A stretch of DNA of 64,000 bases from Ridgeia piscesae (lineage: Eukaryota; Annelida; Polychaeta; Sabellida; Siboglinidae). Both the position numbers and the translations under genes were made by a program. The notes below the pieces were generated by a model. It was given only the letters and a program-made list of their open reading frames with translations. It ran no database searches and had not been told where the DNA came from. Shown here piece by piece: positions 10,240 to 21,929 of the stretch. How positions within the stretch are numbered: the first letter of the stretch is position 1; each line of letters opens with the position of its first letter. The DNA is taken from the NCBI GenBank assembly GCA_025642075.2, contig JAODUO010000883.1:161001-225000 (forward strand), in the 5' to 3' direction.

Positions 10240-11230
10240 CTCACGACTGGGACTCATGATTGAACATAGATGGCTTGTGTTGTGTAATCGCAAATGAAGC
10301 GTGACTGTCACATAGATGGCTTGTTTTGTGTAGTCGTAAATGAAGCGTGACTGTCACATAGATGGCTTGTGTTGTGTAGTCGTAAATGAAGCGTGACTGT
10401 CACATAGATGGCTTGTGTTGTGAAGTCGTAAATGAAGCGTGACTGTCACATAGATGGCTTGTTTTGTGTAGTCGTAAATGAAGCGTGACTGTCACATAGA
10501 TGGCTTGTGTTGTGTAGTGGTAAATGAAGCGTGACTGTCACATAGATGGCTTTTGTGTAGTGGTAAATGAAGCGTGACTGTCACATAGATGGCTTGTGTT
10601 GTGTAGTCGTAAATGAAGCGTGACGGTCACTCTACCACGTTCGAATGGTACGCGACATTCCGCATCGTCTCTTATATCAATCTCGATCGTCGTGAATTCT
10701 TTGTGCAAGACGGGAATGTATTGTCAAAGCTCTTTGACATCATGTCTCCGTGTTTGCCTGCTAGCGACACAACTTTCAGCAAAGGCACACCGTCCCTGAG
10801 AACGAGTAAAAACCGTGCGCCATATCAACCACGGAATTGGCCTCACTCGATGTGTAATTTTTTATTAAATGCAAACATATTCGACATATCCATAGAATAC
10901 CCGGATCTAAGTCTACCGTCATTTTTTGTGAGATTTTGCTGTAGCTCACTGTCACGGTCTTTCCTCCTGACGCCTCTTTCGACGTCTTGTTGATGGCCGC
11001 TATCACTCTTTCGGGCCTATCATAATAATCGGCCTTGATTTTGCACTTGTCAATATCATAGTTATCCCCCGCCTTGGTCACTATTGTAAACCACGCATTG
11101 TTACTTCGCATATTGTACCAACTGTGGGGCATTACATTTTGACCAGACCTCATTCCAACTGGCCCGACAGACTACAAGGGTACAAGTCCATCGACGCGTT
11201 GCTAGGCAGTGTTAGATAGAATCCTTGATC
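10240..11230 (-). pseudogene. Polinton/Maverick-type structural gene remnant
   Basis: On the minus strand, FYLTLPSNASMDLYP (about 11,180-11,225), then PHSWYNMRSNNAWFTIVTKA (about 11,080-11,130), GGKTVTVSYSKISQKMTVDL (about 10,900-10,960), and near the 3' end PFERGRVTVTLHLR (about 10,610-10,650) occur in the right order, in at least three frames. I associate this block order with a protein family repeatedly found beside F54H12.2-like genes in Polinton/Maverick elements. That association is from memory, and the exact role (capsid-type or other) is uncertain. Other Polinton genes (polymerase, integrase, ATPase) are not seen nearby. A 46-bp tandem array interrupts the 3' end. Confidence 0.55.
10264..10630. 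repeat. 46-bp minisatellite, about 8 copies
   Basis: The unit is TGTCACATAGATGGCTTGTG followed by TTGTGTAGTCGTAAATGAAGCGTGAC, 46 bases, with minor variants (TTTTGTG, TAGTGG; one copy is shortened near 10,550). On the minus strand each unit copies the VTVTLHLRLHNTSHLC end of the Polinton-type frame. Because 46 is not a multiple of three, each added copy changes frame, so the array destroyed the C-terminus. Confidence 0.95.
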
Positions 11231-11234
11231 ATGC

Positions 11235-12300
11235 GGCATGATCGGAACATTTCGTAGACATATTTGGTAACAGGACAACTGTTCAACACAGTCCATGCAA
11301 CTGTTCAACACAGTCCATGCACAGTGTAGAATTTCTGTCGTTTTAGTCAGATTGATAATATTAACCACTATCATCGTGTATAAAACAGCGACTAGACAAA
11401 AGAAGACGATAACTGATTTCGGACACGAACTTCCAAACAACACCGACGTCTGCTGTTTCCGGTGCCTTCAGTGTTTCTGAGAGGAACCTTTGTCGAAACC
11501 TACATGACACGACTGATGTGTCAACAGACGTATACTAGCCTTTGTATGCCACGAGGGATGATTAGGTGAAAACTTGCCTAGACTTGTCTGGTTGGGTTGC
11601 ACAATGACGTATGTTAATTCGCTACGTGTTGATCGAAGTGACCTATGCACCGAGCATGGTATTACGTTTGCTATCGGAGTTAAACCTGTTATTTATTGTA
11701 TTCATTCGTACTGTTATGAAATTACTTATATTTTTCATAATTATAAACACAACGCGATACGGAGAAAGCGTGCCTAGACTGGTGTAACTGGATTGACTAT
11801 GCCTTACTTCATACTGGCGGTTGCATAGCATTAAGCATACCTAAACTTGTCTGGTTAGGACAACTACGTCATAGATAGTGTATTACTTTGTTGAAAATTT
11901 AACTTTATTTTGATGTTTGATCTTTACCCACCATCCATCGCCGCACCACCCAACCTTCACCTCTACCTACTATACTACTTTATCTACATAAGAACTGACC
12001 TATAACAATTATATTACACACTGTATTATTAGAATTTATATTTACAAAACCGCTTACACGACTTTCACTCGCCTTTGTGAACACGACAAGAGAGTCCGGC
12101 CTAGCACATGCACTGTAAGGGTGCCGTATAGCCCATTAAGTTATTATACAGCGCAATATCTAGCTCATGCATAGGGCAATTAACATGGATAGTTAATTAA
12201 ATTACAATAGGCTCAGACAGTTACACATTAAATTAATATCCTATGTTCGTTAATTAAGCAAATCATTGTTTAAAATTAAATTAATTAACTAAAACCTTAT
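11235..12300. other. Non-coding DNA with short dispersed repeats
   Basis: The motif CCTAGACTTGTCTGGTT occurs at about 11,577 and, diverged, at about 11,772 and 11,848, spaced 75-195 bases: a degenerate local repeat. A 14-base direct duplication (ACTGTTCAACACAGTCCATGCA, partly) lies at 11,278-11,320. Below 11,900 the DNA is AT-rich with TTAATTAA motifs. No gene is supported. Confidence 0.45.
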
Positions 12301-12309
12301 CCAGTACTA

Positions 12310-12500
12310 AGGATGCTGAAACCTCTCTACACCTTACTCCCCGACAAACATGTTCAACATATCACAATCTCGACTTCTTTTGGAAGCATTTGGCTAAGCT
12401 GCAATTAATGCACGAAGACTATCGTACACCGATATCACCAGTGGTCATTCTTTCATATGGCTGAGTGAACTGGGGCAGAACCGTAGTGTGACATGTAAAT
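12310..12500. repeat. SINE-like 3' half (dispersed family)
   Basis: The segment shares ordered blocks with 4,563-4,712 and 58,650-58,940: CACCTTACTCCC, GGAAGCAT, GCTAAGCTGCAATTAAT, GTACACCGATATCACCA and GAGTGAACTGG. The tRNA-like head is not recognisable. Confidence 0.5.
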
Positions 12501-12803
12501 AAGCGGCAGTTGTGTATTAACTATATAAAAAGCACATGCTTATCTGAACATAAAATTATTCTCATGAATAGCGATTATTAAATGAATATGCACGCTGAAA
12601 AAACCCAATCTAATCAGCAATCTAAGCAATGGTTCACCTTGTGTCACAGTAGTAATTGTCTGAACATATTCTCATGTTTAACGATTACTAATACAATGTA
12701 TACATTGAAAACAACAGCAACACAATCTAGCAACCTAGGCAATGGTTAAATGTAGTACGTTGCTTCCTAAGTATCTTAGAATTAACGCCACTCTCGTTCC
12801 TCG

Positions 12804-13975
12804 TCACAGCATTTCAAAATACAGCTGCCGCTCCTTTTCGACGTCCATCTTCGTGATGTCGACGTCTTTGAGCTGCTCTAGTTCCACTTCCGTCTTCACT
12901 TTGACGAACCAACGAACAAACTGCTCACCGAGAGCTTCCACCATGATGACGTCGCTCTGCAGCTCTTGCAAGGCTTGCGACAGGGTGTCTGGCAGGCGCT
13001 TAGCGCCGTCTTCTTTCTCAACAGGACACTTAAGTTTTCTCTTGACGCCATCCATGCCAGCGGCCACGGTCGCAGCCACTACAAGATACGGGTTAGCGCT
13101 CCCTCCAGGAATACGGTTTTCGATGTACGTTCGCTTCTCGTTTTTGGCCTTCACGCGAAAACAGGTCATGCGATCGCTGATAGCCCAGTTAGCGATACCA
13201 GGAGTCCAAGGCTGGTGAAGGCGGCGGTAGCAGTTGACAGTCGGCGAACAGATAGCCACGAGAGCGCCGGCGTGAGCGACCAGCCCTGCCAGCCAGTAGC
13301 GAGCAATGTCAGACAAATTACTATCTGATTCTGCATCGTAGAACAGGTTGCTACCGGCCAAGTTGAAGACGGAATGATTGAAATGCAGCCCGTTGGCAAA
13401 TTGTGTGGCCGAAGGCTTCGTCATGAAGGTTGCTCTTTGGTGTTTCTGTACACATATTTCCTTGAGCGCCTCTTTCAGGATGAAGCCCATATCTGGGGTA
13501 CGAATGCCTGAGGCTGCGTTTGTGGCTACTTCGAACTGACCATGAGAATACTCAAGCTGGTATGACTCAATGTCCACTCCACTGCCAGCCAGGAAGGAAT
13601 CGAATTCATACATGAAAGGTTCGTAAGGTGCGAATTTGTAATGGGAAAACAGATTATGATCGCTGAAAAGTGGCTGTTTGGATTCGGCGTCCGTAAGCAT
13701 GAACTCAAACTCAAAGGCGGAAGTGAGAGTGTAGCCATGGTCTCGCATGCTCTCCAGTTGCTTCCGAGCAATGAAGCGAGGACACATCTCTTGTGGATTG
13801 CCATCCATCCATCGTGTCTCGCACAAGATCTCGCCAACGCGATGTTTTTCCGGTGTAACCCAGGGCAGGGCGTGTAGCGTATCCAGACACGGTACTAACA
13901 TCAAGTTGCCGAACGACACCGCTACAACTTCAGGGTAGTTCAATATTTCACACCCTACTCCAAAAGCCGTGGCAC
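12804..13975 (-). CDS. Lengsin/GS-like gene, exon 2 (catalytic domain)
   Basis: One uninterrupted 390-codon exon encodes the rest of the N-domain (ATAFGVGCEILNYPEVVAVS) and the whole catalytic domain, ending YFEML-stop. The terminal region (VEALGEQFVRWFVKVK, then an acidic-basic helix) fits the C-terminal helix of type I GS. The coding DNA is markedly GC-richer than its flanks. The absence of stops and frameshifts over 1.17 kb, in a window full of decayed genes, argues for a live gene. No polyadenylation signal is obvious right after the stop; TTAAGAATT-type AT-rich DNA follows. Confidence 0.92.
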
Positions 13976-14234
13976 CTGTGAAACAGAATCGTGTTGTTAT
14001 GTCGTTATTGAGGAAGGTCATACCGATATATGAGATTCAGGTGAAAACATGACCATGATGTAACGTTCACATTGACGAGTTACAATGTGGTGTTCAAACA
14101 CAAGACAAGAACAATACGATACATAGCGTGCAGATCAGTGCCAAGAAATCGCATAGCGTTCGTACCACATCTCAGGATCAATGCACAATGTGGTGTTCTT
14201 ACATAAGTCGTCATGGGACGCTAATTCACACACA

Positions 14235-14318
<84 letters not shown>

Positions 14319-17300
14319 CATTCTAAGCACAAGTTGGGACGAATACATCATAGTATTCGAGAAAAAACCAAACCCATGATATCACGGGGCGTTCAGACAC
14401 AAGCCGGGATAAATTCAATTTCGTGCAATAAACGAATTAATTCTGGATGGCAACAATCCACCCATAGAACCACAGAACCCGTTTCTAAAAAAGATCAGTG
14501 TGATTGTTGTCAATCCCATAAAATCAAACACAGTTCTATTGCAGAAATGTTGTATTTACTCTTTTGAGATCTTACAAACCATTGTAATTATATTCAGATC
14601 CAGTATTAATATACGGCAAGATAGGCCTACATGAGTAAAATCGGTTGAACAAAGATAATTTTAGTCCCCCATATAATTGCACCAGGTGGCAGGTGTTGAT
14701 CAGAAGGGTCACCGGTACCACTTCTCAAATGATTTATGAGATTGTAGTCAACACGTCAACGGAGTGACGCACTTGTGATATTTCTTCCACGGAAGTCTGT
14801 CGACCAAGTTTGACGATCAGTGGTGGCAGTTGTATGACGTATTTTCAGTGACGTTAGGCGGTCACATGAACCATACATGAAAAAACATCACTGACACTGT
14901 AGAATGGCATAGTTGGACACAAAACAGCCGGCCGGCCTATATTCAGGACACCGCAGCCTTTACGACCACCTTCCCACTGCCCTGGAGGTACAAACATTTA
15001 TCGCAGACTAATAGTGCCGTAAACTCTGGTTTAGGTAGTCTTTATGTGGCACATAAATGAGAACGAGTCTTTTCGAATGCACCGGGCTATAACAGTTGGG
15101 TGTAAAGCTAATTTAAAAGCGCCTCTCGGTGTTTATGTTCGCGCGAAGCTCCTCTCTATGCGTTGACGCGTACAGAAGAGGCGGACAAAACTAGACGCTG
15201 TTGTTGATCTTTTCACCGCATCGTCAAACAAAAATGTGTTATAAAGAGCGTCTAAAAATTCTACGTGTTGTTGAAAGTTAAGACCCGTGTTTATTTCTTT
15301 ATAATTTATTACAAATAAACATACGTGAAAATCAGTTCAAACGAGTACTGCTTCTTTATTATAAAAACTAGTTCGTGAGAAATGCATGCAAAAAAGTTGA
15401 TTTAGCGGACGTTTGGGCTAAGAATGTCAATAAAATATACGGCGGAATGTTCACGCTGCACGCGATTGTCATGATTTGATAGACTTTTTGCTAAACACCA
15501 GTTTACGTGATAGATAGAATAGTTATGCCAGTTATTCAGAAAAAAATAACATACTCGCAACCAATCAAATAACTTAAACACTGTGGTGGCAATGTTTAAT
15601 GACACCGTTTTCGTATGAAAGAAAACGAGAAACAAACATCTATGTCATGCCGTGCAGGGTATAATATTATTTCAAGAACATACAGTTGAAATTCTGCGTA
15701 TCCGTCCTCTGGCGATTAAACCAGTGCTGTTTCGGGGAAGGTATATTGTTTAAAACAGGAATTTAACGTATTAATATCTCATGAAAAACCTACACTATAG
15801 TTAGTGTTGGTGGTTAATATGTCTAGGTTGCGTAGGTATTAAGTACCAATACCGTTGGGACCGTCTCTGCTCGCTGTGACAATGTACTCATGTACCCGTG
15901 TTGTTGTTTACACAATGTGCAAATAAATAAAACTAAATGTCATTCAGTTGGCCTATTTCAGTCTACATTGGTCTCGCATTATTGCTTTGCATAGGAGGGT
16001 GTATGTGACAGATAGCGCATTCAGTTTTTTCCTCAGAGTTCCGTGCAGACGACGGTGACATTCTCCGCACAGCCCACGATCCATCACGGTGTCTTTCGAC
16101 TACGTAGGTGACGAGAAAAAGGTGTTCACATCCACCGGCGGTTGTGTTAAATTGTCATCAATCATTACAATACAACGACACGCCAACATTTAGGGAGCAT
16201 ATTATTGGGAGACTCAAAAACAACTAGGACAAAAGTTCCGTAATCTATAGAATACACTGCAGAACTGACCTTTTATCAAATTATGTAACGAGCATATACA
16301 AGGACTAGAGGTACAACAATTAACCGAACACGAAACATAAATTTAATGTACACTAAAAACAATTCACGATCATGCAATACCCCAAAAAGGACACAAAATC
16401 TGGCTGCGTTCATTACGTATTAAAAGCTTCACTCCTAAACCATACAATTACAGTGTGTTTATGCCATCGATCCTAATTATTATGTTTTGGGTCAATTCGG
16501 TTACTTCATTTCAATCGATCGGCCGTGGTGTCAGATACAATTTCTCGTTTACTGTGGCGGTGCCGTAGAAGCGAAGGTTAGAACGTCTGCTGCGCTACTC
16601 CAATGTGTGAAACTCGCCTCGAACATAACTATTACGTCATTCAGTTCGAAGACAACTTTGACGTTGTTAAGAGCTCTTAAATCCAATTTGACACTTTAAC
16701 CCATTAGACCCCACGCGTCCAAAAGCGCCCGGGTGTCTCCTCCCCAGAGCGCCCGAAAGCGTCCGGCGGAGATAAAGCCTCTAACGGTGGCCCCATCTTG
16801 CGGATACTTAAGAGACTAATTCCCACTGATTCTTTGATATCTCAGCTATGAATCCTGGGTAATTTTGACATGGGTTTGCATTGAAATTTTTTGAGTTTTT
16901 CGTGATTGAAGTTCATCATCTGTGGACCTTCAAAAATGGCGGCGCCTTGGACATCGTATCTGGTTACTACTGATTAAGTTTGTGCTTATATATCGTTGGA
17001 TTGGACACTTCTGGCATTGAACTGAAGGTAAGTTTACATTACGTACGAAATACAACTGAATGAGCGATAAAATGAATGATCGGAGCTTTGTTTATGTTTC
17101 GTTGTCTGTATCTGTATCTGTATCTGTATCTGTATCTGTATCTGTATCTGTATCTGTATCTGATCTGTATTACTGTTCCTAGGGACACATCACGCCAGTG
17201 CGCATGGTGGGTCATCTGACTTAATTGTTAAAATGTTGGATTAAACTATTCCGAAATGATTTTAGTGATTTACTTGAGACAGTGTTTGAGGGGAGAGAAT

Positions 17301-20300
17301 TCCATTCCTTAATTGTTGTTGGGAAGAAGCTGCTTCCAAATATGTTTGCAGAGTATCTAATTTGCAAGAACTGACTGTCATGTTTACGTGAGGTTCTAGT
17401 GTTGTGTTGGATATAGTGATCTAGCGGGATATCTATAAGGTTATGTTCCATTTTGTATATTATGCTAAGTCTTTTAATTTTTCTTCTTGTTTGGAGGGTG
17501 TCCCACTGGAGGTCTTTAAAAAGTTGGGTTACTGTTCCTGGTTCTCTAGAATAGTTATGTGTACAAAATCTGGCAGCTTGTCTTTGGATTCTTTCTAAGG
17601 TTTTAATATGTTTTAGGCAGTGTGGATCCCATGATGCTGATGCATATTCAAGTATTGGTCGGACAAGGGTTGTGTAGGCTATTGACTTAATGTGGGTTGG
17701 GCATTTATTTAGATTTCTCCTAATGACTCCTAGAGTCTGTTGTGCTTTCCTAGCGACTGAGTTGCATTGTGCTGTCCAATTTAATGTATTTGATATTTGT
17801 ACACCAAGATAACAATGTGATTGAACAGATTTAAGTTGTTGGCCACAGAAGGTGTAAATATTTGGTGTCGGTTTTCTTGAGGCTAATGTCATTGTGAAGC
17901 ATTTGGTGGGATTGAATTTCATAAGCCAGGTGTTTTGCCATTCCTCAAGTTTGATTAGATCATTTTGGAGGAGAGAAATGTCATTGTCTGATTTAATTGG
18001 TTGATATAGTAGGCAGTCATCTGCAAAAAGGCGAACGTTTGAAGTGAGATTGTTGGGTAGATCATTTATGTAAAGTAAGAAAAGTAAGGGCCCCAGTACG
18101 GTTCCCTGTGGTACCCCTGAGGTGACTTTAATTGGTTTGGATGCTGATCCATTTATTACAACCTGTTGAGTTCTTTCTGCAAGGAAGCTTTCTATCCATG
18201 ACGATATTGGGCCTGTGATGCCATAGTATTTTAGTTTGTGGATTAGTCTTTTATGTGGAACTTTGTCGAATGCTTTAGTGAAGTCTAGAATGGCCATGTC
18301 TACAGATTTCTTTTCATCTAGATATTTGCTTATGTCATGGACAGTTTGAATTAGTTGAGTTTCTGTTGATCTTTTTGCACGAAAACCATGTTGGTGGTCA
18401 GTTAGGATGTGATGTTGTTCAAGGTGTTTCATGATGTGGCTATGAATTATGTGTTCAAGAAGTTTAGAAATCACAGGTGTTAAGGATATTGGTCTGTAGT
18501 TTGAAGTTTCTGCCCTGTTTCCTTTCTTGAAAATTGCTGTTATGTTTGCTTCGTTCCAGGCTTTGGGGACTTGACCAGAGTCAACTGATGATTGGAAGAT
18601 ATCATGTATTATTGGTGTTAGGTGGTAGGCATATCTGTTTAGAAACTATGGTGGAATGCCATCTGGTCCTTGCGATTTAGAGGTGTTAATTTTTGATAGT
18701 TGGTCATGTACTCCTTTAAGTGAAATTGTTAATTCGGGTATTTTTCCATGTGGGCTGTCATTCAGATTTGGCAGCTTGGAATTTCCTTCATATGTAAAGA
18801 CACTTTTGAACTGATTGCCTAAGGCTTCTGCTTTTTGCTTGTCATCGCTAATTATGTTTCCCGCAATGTTGAGGTCCCCAATACCCTGGTTATCTTGTCT
18901 AAGTTTGGAAATGAAACTCCAGAATGCTTTCGGTTTGTCTGTTATTGCAGTTGTTAGGAATTGATTTATATAGGACAGTCTAGCAGAACGAAGGTGTTTG
19001 TGCATGTCTTTCCTGATGTTACAAAACTCTTGCCAGTCTTCTGGATTTCTAGATATTTTTGCTTTCTTATATAATCGTTTCTTTCTTTTGCACATTTTTT
19101 TCAAGTCTTTATTGAACCAGGGAAGGTTGTATCTGGAAGTTGTAAGACGGACTGGTACATAGTGTTTCATAATGTTGATGATTTTTTTTGAAACAAGGTT
19201 CCATTTGTCATTGACTGTCATGTTTTGGTTTAAAGAGAAGTATTCATGTGTGAAGTCATCGAGAGATTTCTGGATGTTAAGGTGGTCAGCTTTATTTCTG
19301 ATGAATTTTTTTCGTTTGGGTGAGATATTTACATCAATGATAATTGTGTTGTGGTCTGCTATGCCGTCTACTACATTTAGTTTCTTTATTAACCCAGGTC
19401 TATTTGTGAAGACAAGATCTAGGATATTGTCCAGGTTGGGTGACCAGTAGTCGGGTTTTCAGCACCGAACTGTTGATTATGTGTTTATAAATGAAAATTA
19501 GGTGTTTTATTATAACAAATCATTAGGTAACATTGCCAATTTTCCTAATGGTTGACATTTCGTTGTTTCAGGTGTCAAAATACCAGTGATCACAATGTCA
19601 ACATACACATTGGCATGACACAGAAGTCGCATATAGGATGATGACAACCAAGATAGAAGTCTTGCAAAGCTGTGTTTCCTGTCCATATCCAGACAAAATG
19701 AACTGATTTACATAGTACCATATCTAAACAAGGCAGAGCATGTGTAAATAGAACAATATAATACATTTTATGTGAATAAAACATGATATATTCTACTGTG
19801 TTGTTGTCCAGAATAGTAATGTTCTATGTTTGTCACCTATATATAACAACATATGTTTTACCAACATACACCAATGTTACACCAATTTAAAGATAATTAA
19901 ATGAACATTAAAATAAACACAACTTGCAATTATAGAAAATCAGTAGTTTTGAAGATACAGCTTAAAATCTGCAAGCACCCCAAACTGGTGAAATCAGTGG
20001 CTGCAGCTTGGGGAACAGGAGCACTAGTCAATTTAACCGGCTGGGGTCTAATGGGTTAACATGAATTTGGATGCTTAACTGTGATCTTGAATAACTTTAA
20101 CTTGTTAACACCGTGAAGTGTCAGCAGGACGCTGTCACTGCTCTGTCATAGAAATGGTCTCCCCGGTAATATGGCAATGGATAATTGCGTTTTGAAGAAA
20201 AAAAGTAACAACGAATGTTGGTTACTTATTAATTTTCCTTAAGAGCCCTTTATCGGCATGATGTATCTTGTGTCATGCCTCACTGGTGTACTATCAAGAT

Positions 20301-21059
20301 GGACGGATATCGGACGGACGGACGGATATCGGACGGACAGACAATTTATTTTGGAACAACGTCCTCAACACCTACGTATATATAGTAGCTCTGCTGTCTC
20401 AATGTTGGTACTAGTGCTACCTTTTCGTATCGACTTACTCGGAGGCACTGTGTCCTGCATAGCTTGGCTGGCGGACCAAGAAAACAGGTGCAGCCCTAGA
20501 GCAATGTGTTGTGTCTGGCACTCACGCAGGCGTTACTGTAACTTTGGCGTGGCGCAATGGATGATGGAGTGATTTCGGGGTTCGGACAGAACATTCATCC
20601 TTTTTTACACCATCAACGCTTACCGAACATTATATAAACTGTCCGTCCTCTGTGACTATCCCATCACCGGCATATTGACCATCTTTTCCCGTAAATCTCA
20701 CATTAGATAAGTTTGGAAGACAATACAGTTCTCCAATTCATTGCCAACCTGCGTATTGATCGATGACCAGTTACGCCTACGTAATTCCCAGAGAGACAGG
20801 CATGCCCATACGTGTACGAGCAAGAGCATAGTCCCGGGTTACTAAACACTGATCTGTCTAATGCTTGCCTGCCCGTTAACTTACCCGCATATAGGTCAAG
20901 CCCTTCTTCCATAAACCTGCTCACGTGTCGTTTGGGAATCGATTTCCCCCGAGATATTCCGTGTATATCGGCGAAAGTAAATCGTACGAAGTCGAAGTCT
21001 TCGATTTGACATAGTGACGTATTCTTTGTTGTTTCGATGGAAGCATTTAGACAACTCAT
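12804..21059 (-). CDS. Lengsin / type I glutamine synthetase-like protein (two coding exons, 448 aa predicted)
   Basis: A minus-strand gene. Exon 1 (21,059-20,885) ends G|GTAAGT and exon 2 (13,975-12,804) starts after TTTCACAG. Both are phase 1 and join to 448 residues without a stop, the usual length of the family. The N-terminal beta-grasp has ADIHGISRGK (residues 30-39). The catalytic domain has AFEFEFML (145-152), EYSHGQFE (201-208), NGLHFNHS (253-260) and ENRIPGGSANPYL (344-356). These match GS signature positions, so metal-ligand glutamates and the NG.H.H element appear kept. Vertebrate lengsin is an enzyme-dead lens relative; whether this protein makes glutamine is unknown. The start is the Met before SCLNASIETT; an in-frame Met at 21,158 or an upstream exon remains possible. 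The neighbours are transposons, so context adds nothing. Confidence 0.88.
14228..14318. repeat. (CACG)n-(AC)n microsatellite
   Basis: About 50 bases of pure ACGC repeats turn into about 38 bases of pure AC. The frames across it (Thr-His or Ala-Arg-Thr-His runs) are artefacts. Confidence 0.97.
14320..16695. other. Intronic DNA, no supported feature
   Basis: I see no domain-bearing frame. The longest frame, 15,402-15,635 (minus), is AT-rich and unremarkable. GGCCGGCC at about 14,929 and an AT-rich tract at 15,290-15,370 are the only local oddities. Confidence 0.4.
17105..19458 (-). mobile_element. 5'-truncated jockey/CR1-like LINE
   Basis: On the minus strand it runs from the end of the endonuclease domain (about 19,455), through reverse transcriptase and its C-terminal region, to a stop at 17,221. 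A short 3' UTR follows, with a (GATACA)n tail (17,105-17,168 as TGTATC on plus). Microsatellite-like 3' tails and 5' truncation are typical of LINE insertion. A diverged 3' fragment of the same family lies at 62,098-62,392. Confidence 0.88.
17221..19450 (-). pseudogene. LINE reverse transcriptase ORF with one nonsense codon
   Basis: One frame is open from the truncated end near 19,450 to a TAG at 18,646-18,648, then continues in the same frame to 17,221. The upstream part holds the endonuclease C-terminus (DGIADHNTIIIDV) and the linker to RT (SQGPDGIPP, just before the TAG). The downstream 417+ codons hold YRPISLTPVISKLLE, FRAKRSTETQ, AILDFTKAFDKVPH (motif A), SGVPQGTVLGPLLFLLYIND (motif B), RLFADDCLLY (catalytic FADD) and a C-terminal WNSLPSNTV block. 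A single TAG apart, the frame is intact, so the insertion is young. FADD and the C-terminal text suit jockey/CR1-group LINEs. Confidence 0.88.
20060..20884. other. Intronic DNA next to exon 1
   Basis: A small imperfect repeat of GGACGGATATC/GGACGGAC lies at 20,299-20,341. At 20,545-20,585 a GGCGTGGCGCAATGG ... GGGGTTCGGA pair resembles RNA polymerase III A and B boxes of a tRNA-derived SINE, on the plus strand. The match is weak. Confidence 0.35.
20885..21059 (-). CDS. Lengsin/GS-like gene, exon 1 (N-terminal domain)
   Basis: Fifty-eight codons plus one base. The text CQIEDFDFVRFTFADIHGIS and RGKSIPKRHVSRFMEEGLDL is the N-terminal GS domain, ending at the donor GCGG|GTAAGT (plus-strand 20,879-20,886). 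Reading beyond the donor gives unrelated sequence, which supports the border. The frame is open upstream to at least 21,158. Confidence 0.85.
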
Positions 21060-21159
21060 TTTAACATCTGCCTTGCAAGGTACGCTGAGAGCTGTCGATG
21101 CTGCTTGCGTCCGGCAATTAATTCTCACGTAACTGCGCATGTGCAATACGCATATCAAT

Positions 21160-21815
21160 GTTCAAAGAAGCCTGCATGTCATTCAACAGTCAACACGCAG
21201 GAGCCGTGTTAGAAAAAGCCGGCCAACACCGTGAAGTCACGAATCGTGGTTGCAAAACGGGCGGTGTAGCAATTTCGTAAAACAATAATGTTCGAAACAC
21301 ATAGATTAATCAGGAAAACTATATTTTATATATGTAAAGCGTGGAGCTCAATCCCTAGGACACACACACGCACCTACAAACATACAGACGCGCATGCACT
21401 TGCTTGAAGGAACACAAATAAAATGGAAGAAACTAAAATGAGTCCAGGTATGAGATACCAAAATTATTATATTATTTTTAGAATATGGTTTGATAAGGTA
21501 GATACCAAGACAATAAAAAGAGAATAAAGAGAAGTTTAGAAAAAACTAAATTGTTAAAATGCTGAATTTGTATAAAATATTCATAGTAAGGTCTGCTCGC
21601 CCAGGCTGGTTTGTCAAGTGTCTACACCATACTGAACAGCCACAGTAGGCCACGTCGTCGGAATGCCAGACACGCTTTTGTCAAAGAAAGTATGTTACTG
21701 TAACTATCTATAGTGATAGATTGCCGATGGGTCCGCGAGGTGAATAAAGTTACGCGGCGACTATAGACGGGGCGAACTGTTGGCGATGGAAAATGACACG
21801 TAATGGGCGTGTTGT
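21160..21815. other. Upstream region of the lengsin/GS-like gene
   Basis: No TATA box or other promoter element can be called with confidence. An ACACACACGCACCTACA tract lies at about 21,361. The DNA is AT-rich from 21,400 to 21,590. Confidence 0.35.
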
Positions 21816-21929
21816 TGATCACTAAGCAGGCATGTGTAACTTGCCAGACGCGCCGCCCGAAGAGCGCGTGGGTGGAAACACAAAGACAGTCAGAACTCCA
21901 AACGAGATCGGCTCTGTGACTGTAGCCAG

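Larger units (their letters stand above)
16696..20059. mobile_element. TTAA-bounded DNA transposon (piggyBac-type) with nested LINE
   Basis: TTAA at 16,696-16,699 and 20,056-20,059 encloses terminal inverted repeats CCCATTAGACCCCA and its exact complement TGGGGTCTAATGGG. Flanking TTAA and a CCC start are piggyBac hallmarks. Without the LINE (about 17,105-19,458), about 1 kb of non-coding element remains, including a CAAAAATGGCGGCGCC block at about 16,933. It is therefore a non-autonomous element that later received a LINE, all within the host gene's intron. Confidence 0.75.
13976..20884 (-). other. 6.9-kb intron of the lengsin/GS-like gene, loaded with transposons
   Basis: It begins GTAAGT and ends TTTCACAG on the minus strand. 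It contains an (ACGC)n/(AC)n microsatellite, a TTAA-bounded DNA element with a nested LINE, and otherwise unassigned DNA. The LINE is in the same orientation as the gene. Confidence 0.8.

Noticed and set aside
12742..13877. Plus-strand frames opposite the lengsin/GS exon
   Set aside because: Shadows of the conserved minus-strand coding exon.
20545..20590. tRNA gene
   Set aside because: Only weak A/B-box-like strings; no cloverleaf can be drawn. At most a decayed SINE head.
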